From contig NC_080044.1 of assembly GCF_012489685.1 (NCBI RefSeq), positions 32,977,021-33,041,020 of the forward strand: DNA of 64,000 nucleotides, read 5' to 3'. A program made the translations under genes and the position numbers. This document shows, one piece after another, positions 33,897 to 44,884 of this stretch (position 1 is its first letter; each line of letters opens with the position of its first letter). Below the pieces are notes generated by a model. That model was not told the origin of the DNA, did not search any database, and saw only the letters and a program-made list of their open reading frames with translations. The stretch is from Lotus japonicus. Taxonomy: Eukaryota; Streptophyta; Magnoliopsida; Fabales; Fabaceae.

Positions 33897-34190
33897 CACT
33901 GTAAGTAAAAGTATCAAATATACAGTTATCCAAGAGAAAGTCGGCACCCAAAAATGGCCTGAACAAAAGACCCCTATACTCCGACAGACTCTCTGTGATC
34001 CTCCTCAAAAGAACCACACAAAAAGCCACACATCGGAACCAGCATTGTAAGTAAAAGTATCAAATATACAGTTATCCAAGAGAAAGTCGGCACCCAAAAA
34101 TGGCCTGAACAAAAGACCCCTATACTCCGACAGACTCTCTGTGATCCTCCTCAAAAGAACCACACAAAAAGCCACACATCGGAACCTACC
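33897..34190 (-). repeat. Local ~148-bp duplication in copy E
   Basis: The block beginning GCA(C/T)TGTAAGTAAAAGTATCAAATATACAG and running through AGAAAGTCGGCACCC... to AAAGCCACACATCGGAACC occurs at about 33897-34043 and again at about 34044-34190, almost identical. It lies just 3' of the ORF in the LTR sense orientation. Confidence 0.85.
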
Positions 34191-34264
34191 CTGTCCCAAA
34201 AAGTAAGATGATCAGAGCTCTACACAAAAAATGACGCTAGCCTAACCTACCCTCCCAGCTCAGC

Positions 34265-34930
34265 TCATAGCTCCTCCTCCTCCTCGTCGCTGCTCGGTGA
34301 GTAGCTCTCCCCACTGCTCTCGGAGTCAGAGTCGGAATCCACCGTAATCATCTCGGTGTCCAAGTCCACGACCTCCCTCCTAACTGTCATGCGCACCGCC
34401 CTAGTCGAGGCGGTCTCCACATCCACCTCTCCTATAAGAACATCCTCCTCCACCACCCTAAGCAAGGGGTCCACACGGTAGCCGTGCGGTGAAGAGAAAG
34501 AAAAGAGACGTGAGGCAGATGAGACGACAGACTCCCTCTTTGGCCGCACAAGCCTAGAGGACGACGCCACGTCGGTAGGATCAATGGCAGTAGCAGGAGG
34601 TGGCACAACAGGTGCAGCAACAACAGGCTCTATCTCCGCTGGGTCCTCATCATCCGAAGGTGAAGTCGGAGGTGGTGCAGGTGGTCCTCGACCAGTACCT
34701 GGTCCACAGTGAACTGAGGGTGGCAAGTCAAAACTCAGCTCCATACGCCGTAGCACTCCTCTCGTCAAGCGTCCTCGCTCATCCGTCCGGTCCTCCATGA
34801 CCCTTCCCCTATACGTCGCTCGGTGACCAGCAACATCGATCACCCAAGCGGTGGGGGCAGCACGATCCACAAGCTCATACCTGATCCCCCCCGAGGGAGA
34901 GACCATCGAAAACCAGTCGGCCATCGACAT
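34265..34930 (-). CDS. LTR-resident conserved ORF, copy E (221 aa)
   Basis: Function unknown. The start ATG (34930) follows CAG, a possible splice acceptor, and the next codons (MSMADWF, MVSPSGGIRYE) match copies B and C. The core shares HRATY.GR.MED, GVLRR, SF.LPP.VHCGPG with them, followed by a Pro/Ser/Asp/Glu-rich half. The C-terminus is longer than in B and C and ends in a run of Glu; it holds EMITVDSDSDSESS, a hydrophobic patch followed by Ser/Asp, like a phospho-type SUMO-interacting motif. No signal peptide or membrane segment. It lies in the U5/leader part of the LTR, about 2.2 kb downstream of the TATA, so it would be the first ORF of any element transcript. I infer a protein under constraint; expression is unknown. 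Confidence 0.6.
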   Translation of the reverse strand: MSMADWFSMVSPSGGIRYELVDRAAPTAWVIDVAGHRATYRGRVMEDRTDERGRLTRGVLRRMELSFDLPPSVHCGPGTGRGPPAPPPTSPSDDEDPAEIEPVVAAPVVPPPATAIDPTDVASSSRLVRPKRESVVSSASRLFSFSSPHGYRVDPLLRVVEEDVLIGEVDVETASTRAVRMTVRREVVDLDTEMITVDSDSDSESSGESYSPSSDEEEEEL

Positions 34931-35047
34931 CTGGCAGCAAGCCGACCGCCCAAACACAAACATGCAACCAAAGCCAAGGCGCTAGGGTAAACTCACGGAA
35001 ATAAGTAGATATACACTCAACATGTGATATGGGGGATAAATATATGT

Positions 35048-35050
<3 letters not shown>

Positions 35051-35084
<34 letters not shown>
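35051..35084. repeat. (TA)n microsatellite
   Basis: About 17 uninterrupted TA units within solo LTR E. Confidence 0.95.
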
Positions 35085-35087
<3 letters not shown>

Positions 35088-35181
35088 AATCCTAGCATGT
35101 TATTGGCTCTAACAACGCTTCAATAAATCAAACAGCACACAATTCCAGTCAGAATGAATGTATGCGTGAAATGCAATCATG

Positions 35182-35390
35182 ATCCGGATTGTGACGCGTT
35201 CCCGTTCGCCACAAGTGAAGCATTCCCGTTCTTCAATATGGATGAACCATTCCCGTTATTCATCCTTGGTGAACCATTCCCGTTATTCACCATATGATGA
35301 ATCATTCCCGTTATTCATCATTAATGCATTGGTGAACCATTCCCGTTATTCACCATGAGATGCACAGGTGAACCATTCCCGTTATTCACC
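35182..35390 (-). repeat. Array of hairpin units with constant loop CATTCCCGTT, copy E
   Basis: Six or seven units of about 20-28 bp share the core CATTCCCGTT between inverted arms. The arms vary in matched pairs: TGAAG/CTTCA (35216-35235), GGATGAA/TTCATCC (35240-35265), GGTGAA/TTCACC (35268-35291), ATGATGAA/TTCATCAT (35294-35321), TGGTGAA/TTCACCA (35330-35355), GGTGAA/TTCACC (35367-35390). An earlier weaker unit lies near 35190-35213. Spacing is irregular, unlike simple slippage repeats. Confidence 0.85.
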
Positions 35391-35476
35391 CGATTGATGC
35401 AATATGGTTAGCCAAACATCGAATCGTCCTCACCACACAAGTGTTTAGCTCAAACCCAATCTCAAAACAAACCCAA

Positions 35477-35625
35477 GAGTTAGTGTCGGTCAATACAACA
35501 CAACTCGGAGTTAGTGTCGGTCAATACAACACAACTCCCACCACAAAACCCAAAATCAAAGCCAGAGTCAGTGTCGGTCAATACAACACGACTCGGAGTT
35601 AGTGTCGGTCAATACAACACAACTC
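35477..35625 (-). repeat. Second hairpin array, arms GAGTT/AACTC or GAGTC/GACTC, copy E
   Basis: Four 30-bp units at 35477-35506, 35508-35537, 35565-35594 and 35596-35625 share AGTGTCGGTCAATACAACAC. The outer arms are GAGTT...AACTC in three and GAGTC...GACTC in one, so the change is paired. An inner GTGT/ACAC adds to the stem. Confidence 0.85.
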
Positions 35626-36216
35626 CCACAACACACCCAAGAGTACTAGAGTACTCGGTGACTTTCAATCATCACCATAGCTCACCTTAGTGGCTTTCCC
35701 CAATTCCAATAACTCTTCAAAACCACAACGAAAGTCGACTTTTCCCCGTCTTTCGCAATCATTTTCTCCTTTAGGTTCCCTATAATTATTCGTTTAGTAA
35801 AAACGTTTCGAATTGGATTAGTCAGGTTATGAGTTTATTTCTCAAAGTCTAAGTCTCCCAAAGTCTATAGTTTTCGAAATTCTAATCATTCTAATTTTCC
35901 AAAAACCCTCCAAAAGAAGTTTCCCGGGGAAAGTCTAAGTAAACCAACGAATACCAACAAATGGCTAAGTCTCAAACCCCTCGTTCGAACTTGCCTAGGG
36001 TTGTTCATCCAACCCGAAATATCAAAGATCGCCAGATCAATGAATCTCCACTCCGAAGTCGCGTCAAAACGCACAATCCAACACTATCACAATATCACAA
36101 GTTATGGAAAGGCATCATAACATCAACTCATCATCACAATCAACATCAGATAAAGCATAAGTCGAATTTCTCGACGCCTATCATACAGTCATAGCTAATA
36201 AGTAAGTTGCCCTAAC

Positions 36217-36294
36217 CTCGAGCGGATCCAGCCTCGCAATCAAAGGTTCCTTCACTCAAATGCTCTGAAACTTCCAAAGTTCCTTCAACTGAAC
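36217..36294 (-). other. 78-nt exon-like block of the LTR family, copy E
   Basis: On the - strand it is preceded by CTCCGAG and followed by GTTAGG. Exactly 78 nt, open in phase 2+25 codons+1, Glu-rich (SVEGTLEVSEHLSEGT). Sequence far from copies A-C but same length, phase and position. Confidence 0.45.
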
Positions 36295-37800
36295 CTCGGA
36301 GAAAACAAAGCAGAATCCAAACAAAATCGATTAGTTCGATCGCAATACAACACATAAACGATAGACAAAGCATTAAAGCTTCAGAATACGACATTCGGGT
36401 ACGAAAAGACAAGTTTTCGAAAACGAAAAACTTCCCCCCCAAGGAAATAGCTCTCGGCCATTAAGGGAAAAGAGCTACGGCTCTTTTTCTTCGATCAAAT
36501 CAATTCACAAGGTAGTTTTAGGGTAAAACTAAGGCAAAGAAACTGTCGGAACAATTTTCGGACAATCAGATCAAAATACGACCGTTCAGGGGCGTTTTGG
36601 TCCAAAATAAAAGCTCAAAACCTCAAAGTTATCAGTTCGGAAAACAAATTTGACAGCAATGATCCAAACGACATCCGTGACAACAAATCCTAAAGGCACG
36701 AAGTCAGATTACGACTTTTCGACAATAAAGTTTCAAAATGTGCGACAAAAAGGGTTTTGAAACAGTTTTTCAGATCCTTGACAACTCGATCGCAAACGGC
36801 GAATACTGACAGAGGTTTTAGACTCTTGGGCACGTAGGGAACATAACCCAAGCGAGAAATCAGAGAAAACGGACAGTTTTACAAAAAGCTCAAAACTCTG
36901 AGCACAGAAATGACTACAGAAACGCAGTAGAAACAGTAATCAGAGGTAAGAATCAAGCTAGTTACCTCGGTACCTCGAAGTAGGGACGAACTGCACGAAG
37001 ATCGGTCGAGTTTTGGAGAAAAATCTTTTCTCCCTTGCTCCCCTTGAACTCGCGGCTTTGAAGGAAAGAAATGGAGAGATATTTTGAAATTCGAGCTATT
37101 TATAGGCAGGAGAAATCGCGGGAAAATGAAAATTTCGCGATTCCGATTTTTGCAGCACGTTCACCGATGAATTCTAAGAGAGATTCTGGCGTCAGATTTC
37201 CATAACTCAAAACAAATCTCAGACATTTGGGAAAAACGATATCTAAAATCCCAAAAGCGGTGTAAGTTAATCTGTCCCGAAAAACTACTTTTTGCTGTGA
37301 TGCTCAAACGACAAAACTTCCTACTGAAGAAAGATTGGAAATGTCGAAACAAATCTGGCATCGCGGACGGAAACTTCGTTAGAAGTCCTGAATAGAAAAA
37401 GTCTTCATCCATCGCTCGAATCTAGGGTTTCGAAGCAAAGAAATTAGCGTCGTCGAACTTCCGAAAAGTAATTACTATCGTGCGTACAGTCCAGGGTTCC
37501 GAAATGAAACGCTGGTCGAAGGAAAAATAAAGAGAATCTTTAAATTTTCCAGGGATTCGAAATCTTACTTAATACGTTGCTCTAAAGCGAAATTAGCCTA
37601 TTCTGGACACGCTCACCATAAGGCAGGTGTGCAGACGACTCGCGCTAATTCCTGAAGCGACTACGCAACATTCCTCAAGCAATTCCTGAACTTTCTTCTT
37701 CATTAATCTTTCTCAAATAGCAAACTCCTGTCACGCTTACACTGATTCTACGCGTGAGTCGAAAATTAACTTGTTCTGAAAATCCAGGTCTTACAAGGAA

Positions 37801-37985
37801 CACTAAAGAACACCAAGTGGTTCATCCCTTCAATATAGGGAAATCAATTACTTCGTAAGAACCAGTCGATGTAAGAAAGATCGACTTAAAAAACAAGCTT
37901 CCTGGATGATCAGGAGAAGCAACCACCAACACCCCACGATTGTAAATACTTGTAAAACAATGGGAAACGTGGATAGGGGCAGGTG
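37801..37985 (-). pseudogene. PMD pseudogene, N-terminal part beyond solo LTR E
   Basis: On the - strand an open stretch reads VVASPDHPGSLFFKSIF and TSTGSYEVIDFPILKG, consistent in composition with the region upstream of the PMD core. It meets LTR E at the AGGAA duplication and continues at 33645 with NHSLS...RGKDNPSLAPQGDP-type sequence. No start codon chosen. Confidence 0.45.
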
Positions 37986-38332
37986 CATGTTAGCAATCGT
38001 AGATTAGCCAAATTTGCCTCTATAAATAGAAGAATGATCATTTGTAATTTTGTACAAACACACAACTCATCAATCAATCAAACAACAATTTTTTGCATTT
38101 ACTCTTTACCTTTACTTTCATGCCTATACTTTCTAGACTTTAAATTTATTTGCATCATTTTAATAATTTACTATTTCAACACTTTATTTATTCAGCTTTC
38201 AGCCATTTACTTTCATCCTTTATCTATTTATTTTTTTCTCTTATCTTACTTTATTAGACTTGTTATCGATATTAATTAACTTCTCAATAACGATCATTGA
38301 GAGCTATTTAAGAACATGTGATAAGGAACGTA
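37986..38332 (+). promoter_or_regulatory. Promoter-like block: TATA box and CT-rich leader
   Basis: CTCTATAAATAGAAG at about 38019 is followed by ACAAACACACAACTCATCAATCAATC and a T/C-rich tract, then CTCAATAACGATCATTGAG, a small hairpin. It points away from the PMD pseudogene. It could be part of an LTR whose antisense gene is the PMD frame (as with the Tat aORF), or a leader of another element. No coding follows. Confidence 0.35.
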
Positions 38333-38337
38333 GTCAT

Positions 38338-38677
38338 TGTTAGAGTCTCACATTGGCTAGAGATGTGACCAATCAAGTGCTTATAAAGGGTAGAGCAACC
38401 CTCAACTCTTGAGCTATCTTTTAGGTTGAGTTAGGTCTCCCTAATTCGAATATGGTATCAGAGTCTATCCTAGATCCATTTGTTGTGGAGACTCCCTATA
38501 TTTTGGTCATCCGTTGATGTTCATTGCATGCTCCAGATGTCCATCCCTGAGCATGAGGGGGTGTGTTAGAGTCCTACATTGGCTAGAAATGTGTCAATCA
38601 AGTGCTTATAAAGGGTAGAGCAACCCTCAACACTAGAGTTAACTTTTGGGTTGAGTTAGGTCTCCCTTAATTTAATA
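38338..38677 (+). mobile_element. Complete TRIM element (340 bp)
   Basis: LTRs 38338-38452 and 38564-38677 (115 and 114 bp) both begin TGTTAGAGTC and share ATCAAGTGCTTATAAAGGG. TGGTATCAGAGTC at 38453 is the Met-tRNA primer site, and GAGCATGAGGGGGTG (38549-38563) the polypurine tract. The flanks are GTCAT (38333-38337) and GTCAC (38678-38682), one mismatch. No coding capacity, as defines TRIMs; must be mobilised in trans. Confidence 0.9.
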
Positions 38678-38682
38678 GTCAC

Positions 38683-39027
38683 GTCATGGAGTAATAGTTT
38701 AATTAGGAAATCGTTAGGTTCCACAATCAACCCAAACAACTACCTAATCCTTAATTAATTTGAAAACCAACAAATGTTATTTCAACTTCGGATGTATTAA
38801 TAATTCATAAATAATATATTAACTATAAATAAATTGAAGAATAAACAAACCACAACCTAACTATATATAGAAGATAATGTGGCGGCGTGTCATTAATGAA
38901 ATATGAAATACTAAATCAAGATTCCACGTTGTACTGATTTGGACAATTAATACCTAGGATATAATGTAAATTATTAATTTGGCTGTTGTCATCAATATAA
39001 TATCATCGATCAATATCAATCAATCAA
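38683..39027. other. AT-rich spacer, nothing recognised
   Basis: No ORF or termini; ends in CAATCAATCAATC repeats at the Helitron 5' border. Confidence 0.4.
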
Positions 39028-41918
39028 TCAATATATATTAGAAAAGAAAAACTTCTATCAGGCTGATTTAGTGACGTGTCGTTCTCACGTTAATTCTTAG
39101 TGACGTGTCATTCTCACGTTAATTCTCATAAAAAAATTTCACGTGTCATTCTCAGGTTAATTCTAATAAAAAAATAATTTTTTTAAATCTTAAATTTGAT
39201 TAGGATTTAGGTTGTTTATTTTTTGATTTTATCTTAATTTATTTTTGATTTATTTTTAGAGTATTAATTAATTTTTATGGTATTTTTATTGAATTTTCGG
39301 ATTTTTAATTAAATTAGGATTTTATGAGTTTTTTATTGTGATTTTCTATATTTTAATAGTTTTTATCTATATTTATTTAGTACATTTTTTAATTTTAGAT
39401 TTGATTGGAATTTAGGTTGTTTATTTCATGATTTTATCTTAATTTATCTTATTATTTATTTCTAGAGTGTTAATTTATTTATTTTTATTTTAAAACCAAA
39501 TCATTCAAAAAAATTATTACATGCGATATTTTTTTATATCTTCAAGTTTTGGCCCTGACCTGAAACCCTAAACATCTCATGGCATCTCCATGTTGAAGGA
39601 TGATACTTTCATTGGCTCACCAGGCCGAGTTAACTCAATTCTACCCACAAGAAGGGTAAGTAGCCATGGTCGCAACCCCCATGTTTGTTTACTCAAAAAG
39701 TTTTGTTCTTTTTACCAAAAAAATTGTGCGTTTTTTCGTTTGTTGTGTTTTGTGTAGGTGGGTGGAGCATGATCCATGGAGATCTTGGAGAGCGTGAAGG
39801 TGTGTATTACTAAGGCTTGGACAAGGTTAATGATTTCAATTTTTTTCCTATCAGTATCTATTGAGAAGTTTATCCAAATTTCAAACTGTCTCATATTCAT
39901 GTTGAGCACCTCCCTAACACATAAGGTGACAGAAATAGCTCCACGGAGTATAATTCCTTTTGCAGAGAAAACTTCGCAATATGAACAAGAGTAACAAGGG
40001 AGTGAGTAACCGTGAGGCAACCAACCAAATAACATGGATGATTTAACATCAAGCAAGGTAGGTGTCCATTAGGACCTCTCTAGGATGTTTGTTCAATACT
40101 TTTTATTTGAGTATTCAGGCAAGGTGGGTGTCCATTAAAACCTTTCTAGGATGTTTGTTCAATACATTTTTATTTGAGTATGCAAGTGTCAAAATTTATA
40201 GTCTAACATGTTGATTTCTTTTGTTTGTTGGCCTAAACTATTTATATTTTTAAAAGAAATAAAAAGGCTCGAATGTAGGATGGTGTGGTCAACTGCTGAT
40301 TGAATTTCACCGTTACTGTACTCCTCGGGAACTATCAAATATGTGAGGTATGTGGAAAGGCAGTGTGATTCATTTCACCTTGCAATTTAGATTTTTTCAT
40401 AGCTTTGGTGGAATTCTTCTACAACTGAGTACCTATAGGTTAGTGTTAATTTGGAATTGGCAAAACCTATTGCTAGGTTGTATTTTTTTTTTTCTGGAAT
40501 GGTGAATTTTCTTTAGAATTTTATGGTCCCTTATTTGCTTCAGCTAAATCATGAGAACATTTATTTGTTTGCATATGAACTTTTTGTTGTATATTTTATT
40601 GATATTTCAAAAGATTTAAAGTCAATTTAAATTAAAAATATTTATCTATTTATGATTGGCATCCCGTTTATGTTTACAATTAAAATATTGATTACATGGT
40701 CAATATGTTACCATTCAATATTTCCCTCTCTGTTCTTGCATCCGTTTAATGCATTGGCATATTATAATGCTCTTAATATTCCTCTTACCGTTTTTTTCAT
40801 TGATTATTAGAAATAAAGCCTATTGTAAGTTACCTATACTATTTGAATTTTGGTCATAAAAATGATTGAGTCACGTTGAAGTTTTCCTGCATATATTGGA
40901 TGTACGTGTTTTGCAGAAAAGGGAGAGAAAAAGCAAGAGAGTACAACACATAAGTTCTGAAATTGATATTCCAGTGGTTCTTCTTAGTTCTGAGTCATAA
41001 CCAATTGATTAGTAGAGTTTGTTGTATCCTAGGGAGTTATCGCATCTTGAGCGAATAGACTCTTGAGGACAATGTCATGTGACACGCCCCAAACTATTGT
41101 GATTACATTTGTAATATTTGGTTTGATACCAATATAATTTTATTGTGTTCTCACTGCAATATTTCCAACACTTGATATATAATTAAGTGATTGAAAAATT
41201 TATATGTTTTATCATTTATGTGAAATGATTATGTTACAATATTTAATATTTAATGTGATTTTGTTTTAATATGTTACAATATTTAATGTGATTTTCAGAT
41301 TTTGTTTTAATATATATCTACCTCTTTAATATTAAATTGTTCTTTAAACCTAAATTAATATATTCTATCTCATTTAATCATTCATTGTTGTAATCACGTA
41401 GACTTATATCTAAAAAAAGATCTTGCATTTTCAAAAAAAAAAAAAAAAGATCTTGCCCAATTTAATTCTAAGTTAAATTAGTTAAAAAAAAAAGACAAAC
41501 CTGTTTTGAATGAGATCAAATTTTGAGAAAATCAGTTTTTTTTATTCAAAAGGGAAGGTAAAAAAAATGAGTTCCCTAGCATATCAATGTACAAACTTTG
41601 TTTTTGTTTTGAAGAGGAAGCCGTTGGTGCAAGGAATTGACTTTTACCTCAAAGTCGTTACAGGCATCTTGGCATTGACAATCATGATGCAAATGTGGTA
41701 AATTCATCTCTTATGAGACAACTCTTTAATTCAGTTTTACTATTTAAACTCGCCAAAAAAAAATATGTAATGTTGAGATTATAATCCATTAAAATTTAAA
41801 AGATTTTCCTTAATTATCTAAGATTTAAACAAACACGTATAATTACATTCATGATTAATTGATGTATCAAATACAATATACATATTCCTCGTGCAACGCG
41901 CGGGTAAATAAACACTAG
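39028..41918 (+). mobile_element. Non-autonomous Helitron (about 2.9 kb)
   Basis: The 3' end is diagnostic: a hairpin CTCGTGC-AAC-GCGCGGG (41888-41904), a short AT spacer, then CTAG at 41915-41918 followed by T. The 5' end is placed at TCAATATATATTAG after an A (39027|39028), by analogy with TC-starting plant Helitrons; nearby TC dinucleotides make it uncertain by about 12 bp. No TIR or TSD, as expected. No Rep/helicase frame. Islands near 39541-39790 and 40918-41000 look exon-like and could be remnants of captured or RPA-like sequence. Confidence 0.75.
39070..39168 (+). repeat. Three imperfect tandem units GTGACGTGTCATTCTCACGTTAAT
   Basis: Units start near 39070, 39099 and 39137 close to the Helitron 5' end. 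Each contains ACGTGTC and TCACGTT, i.e. ACGT-core words. A looser repeat of about 80 bp (39183-39250 and 39393-39470) follows. Confidence 0.75.
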
Positions 41919-42058
41919 TTGCTTTCCTTTAATGTGGACAAGTTCACAGAAATTGTTCATTATATCGAAATTAAAATAATTAAATGATATACAATCATAT
42001 ATTATACTCTCACTATAGCGTGTCGTGGAAAATGACTGAACGGGGAGTTATTTCAGAA

Positions 42059-42106
<48 letters not shown>

Positions 42107-43384
42107 AAAAAAGCAGTTTTGAGAGTAATTATTCATAGAAGTAGGTATTGTTAGCAAACTATAACATGAAAACCAATCATAGCAAGAAAACAAGGACCCA
42201 GAGGACCCACTCAAGGGGATGATGTAGTAGGTTAATAGGTTGATGTTGTGTAGGCACGGAAGAAGTTTTCTTTTGCTTTATCACCACCATCATCATCAGC
42301 ATATCACTCTATTTTAAGTGATCGATAATTAATGACTTATGACATCATGACTTAAGCAATTTGATCAAGTAGAGGACCCACGTTCACTTATAGCAAAGAA
42401 AAAGCGAATTATATGTATTACTCTATTTTCTAGCGAAGGGTGCATATTTGACGAACGCACCGTGATAAAAAAAAGGCAATTCCATATCATGCATTTGAAG
42501 CATTTTTCTATCAAAGTGGAAAAAGATAAAAGATGAGTTTTGATTTTAGATCGATAGTTTTCTGAATGGGTGTTAAATAAGTTGTGAACACTTAAAAAAA
42601 AAAGGGTTATGAACCTATATCAAAAAGGTTTTGATTTTAGAGAAAAAAGAAATTGAGTAGAGAGAAATAAGTGAGAAATAAAGTAAATTTAGAGATTGTT
42701 TGGTATGATAGAGATAAATGAGAAAGAGAAGAGAAAGAATGAGGTGTAAAATTAGATTTTACATTAAAAGACATTTTGGACTAATATGTAAAATAATAAA
42801 ATAATTGTATTCAAAAAAGACATAAGGACATAAAGGTAATAGGAAAGAAAAAACGTGATGAAGTTGCATCTCTCTTCAAAATGAGCAGACCACAAAAAGC
42901 ATATGAATCACCCTCTTTCCTCTCTCTGCGTTACAGTAATTGAAACCAAATGATGGTGAGATAAAACTCTCTCCTCAAACTCCATCTACTCCATCTCTCT
43001 CTGCACTAAATCGGTGGTAACAAACAGAGCGTAAAGGTTGATGTTCATCAGTGAGATGCAGATAATATTTTAAGATTTTTTTAGGTTTTTATCATGCAGA
43101 AAATTAAATTATAATATTTAAATTTTGTGAGACTCACGTACTTTAGAGTAAGGAGTATAATCATTTACATAAATTCATTCATGTTATTGATGAAAACAGT
43201 TTCAATTATTATACTTATAGTTTTAGTATGTTGTTAGAGACAAAAAAAACTATTGTAGTGCTTCTTTGCATTCCTTTATCCGTTCTTCTTCGATAGAGAA
43301 GAAGAGAATAATAGTGCTGAAACGACATTGTATTTTTTACTAGTTTTGCTAGAGTATCGAGAAATGTTTGTGCTCGAATATAAC
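41919..43384. other. AT-rich intergenic region with a microsatellite and a MITE-like segment
   Basis: Contains (TA)n at 42061-42104. At about 42695-43031 GATTGTTTGGTATGATAGAGA and, reversed on the right, CTGTTTGTTACCACCGATTTAG with GAGAGA-rich inner arms could be a MITE of about 340 bp, weakly supported. No gene. Confidence 0.4.
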
Positions 43385-43673
43385 ATTAGACCGGGCGAGC
43401 CCCCTATAAGGGCAACGCCCTAAGACAGCCCGCCCCCTGGCGGGTAACTTGGCTTTTAAACTGGGCCTATACACGTGGCCCATAGGGTTCATTTAGGAGA
43501 AAGGCAGAACGCAGGGTCCACACCCTACACCTATAAATAGGTGACAGTTATCAGTTGTAAGGAACTTTAACTCATTTCTTAACTATTCAAGTAAAATTCA
43601 ATTACTCTCTCTCTAGTGCAATCTCTCTACACTCTAGGTACTACCCTTCCTAACAATGCTCCATACTAGAACA
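43385..43673 (+). mobile_element. 5' LTR of Tat element 2
   Basis: About 289 bp with GGGCGAGCCCC near its start, TATA (CCTATAAATAGG, near 43531) and the end ...CATACTAGAACA. TTTGACGCCGTCTGTGAGGA at 43674 matches the Tat primer site TTGGCGCCGTCTGTGGGGA with two changes. The left end is weakly defined; its length matches the 281-bp LTR at 44885-45165. Confidence 0.75.
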
Positions 43674-43892
43674 TTTGACGCCGTCTGTGAGGATCGGTAA
43701 ACTCTTGATTCCTAGTTCACGTGGATTGATTGCACGATCGAGTCTCTTTGAACAATCGGTTGAAATTTCTTTGTTTCTGGTTTCTCTCGGGTGCCTGTGT
43801 GATCGCCCGGTGTTGTTTGAGTGTGATTTCAGACTCGTTTAAGTCCTGGAAGACAGAAACTCGTCGCAGAAGGCACCGCGATTCACCAGAAC

Positions 43893-44884
43893 GACGATGA
43901 ATCTCACCTACGCGTCGTTTCCGACAAATTCGCCGTGAATCGCCAGTTCTGCAGCAGGGAGCCGCAGCAGGAGCAAGCGGTTCCTCCTCCTCCGCCTCCT
44001 CCATCTCCACCACCACCGCCTCCATCACCTTCACAACACGTAACTCCAATACCTTCTCCTGTTCCGTCACTCTCACCGAAGCAACCTCCTGTGCACGTTA
44101 CCCCGGGGGAATGGCGTCAGGTGATGCGCAGTATAGGCCATATCCAATAGCGGAATGCGCATTTGCAGGCACAGCTTGACTTTTTCCGTCGAGAACAGCA
44201 GGACGACGGCGCTCGCGAGGCGGACACGGTGGCGGAATTCCATCCGTTCTCGGCTGAGGTGGAGGCGGTAGTAATACCAGACAACATGAAGACATTGGTT
44301 CTGGATTCGTATAGTGGAGATTCTGATCCTAAAGATCATCTCATGTATTTCAACACAAAGATCGTGATTAGTGCAGCGTCGGATGCAGTAAAGTGCAGGA
44401 TTTTCCCATCCACATTCAAGTCGTCGGCGATGGCGTGCTTCACAACGTTGCCGCGAGGTTCGATTTCAAATTTTCATGACTCTTCCTCGAAGTTCTTAGT
44501 TCAATTTTCCGCGAATAAGGTCCAGCCAGTCACAATCAACAATCTGTATAACATTCGCCAACAAGAGGGTGAGTCCTTGAAGCAATTTATGGCGCGATAC
44601 AGCGCAGCATCCGTGAAGGTAGAGGATGTCGAGCCGCGCTCTTGCACCTTGGCATTCAAAAATGGCTTGCTATCTGGAAAGTTGAATAGCAAACTACGCA
44701 GGAAACCAGCTCAATCCATGGCGGAGGTGCGCGCTCGAGCAAGCACGTACATCCTGGATGATGAAGATGATGCGTTCAAGCGCAAGCGCGCAAGAATGGA
44801 AAGGGACGGAGCGTCGGTTAAGCATGCGCGGAAGGACAAGTATTGTTCCTTCATGAACATTGAGATGAGGTATAGTACCCAAGG
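43893..44884 (+). pseudogene. Tat-type gag (truncated)
   Basis: A Pro-rich N-terminus (PPPPPPPSPPPPPPSPS) is followed by the gag domain: LDSYSGDSDPKDHLMYFNTK, then CRIFPSTFKSSAMACFTTLP, NNLYNIRQQEGESLKQFMAR and a basic C-terminal segment. A single TAG at 44148-44150 interrupts an otherwise continuous frame; it lies where Gln (CAG) would fit. The 3' end is lost at about 44884, where the LTR of the - strand Tat element begins; no protease or pol of this element is seen to the left of 64000. Start codon uncertain (ATG at 43893 ends early, so another phase is used). Confidence 0.75.

Larger units (their letters stand above)
33651..37795 (-). mobile_element. Solo LTR copy E of the ~4-kb LTR family (TSD AGGAA)
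   Basis: Reads TGTAACACC...GGTCTTACA on the + strand; the flanks are AGGAA on both sides (33646-33650 and 37796-37800). 4,145 bp, orientation -. TATA (TATAAATAG) at 37095-37104 and an E2F-like TTTTCCCGC (- strand) at 37118-37126. It has the longest intact ORF of the family, hairpin arrays at 35182-35390 and 35477-35625, a TA microsatellite (35051-35084) and a nearly perfect direct repeat of about 126 bp (33900-34190). It interrupts the PMD pseudogene. Confidence 0.92.

Noticed and set aside
35182..35390. CRISPR-like array
   Set aside because: The spacers are not unique, the unit is a short hairpin, and the context is a plant LTR.
37983..38279. 98-codon ORF downstream of the promoter-like block
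   Set aside because: T/C-rich leader-type sequence giving a Phe/Leu/Tyr-rich translation; no domain, no homologue recognised.
37986..38332. Endogenous pararetrovirus leader
   Set aside because: The TATA box and CT-rich leader recall one, but no movement protein, coat protein or RT follows, so the call is not supported.
42695..43031. MITE with confirmed ends
   Set aside because: The inverted arms are weak and no TSD could be found, so it is only mentioned within the intergenic entry.
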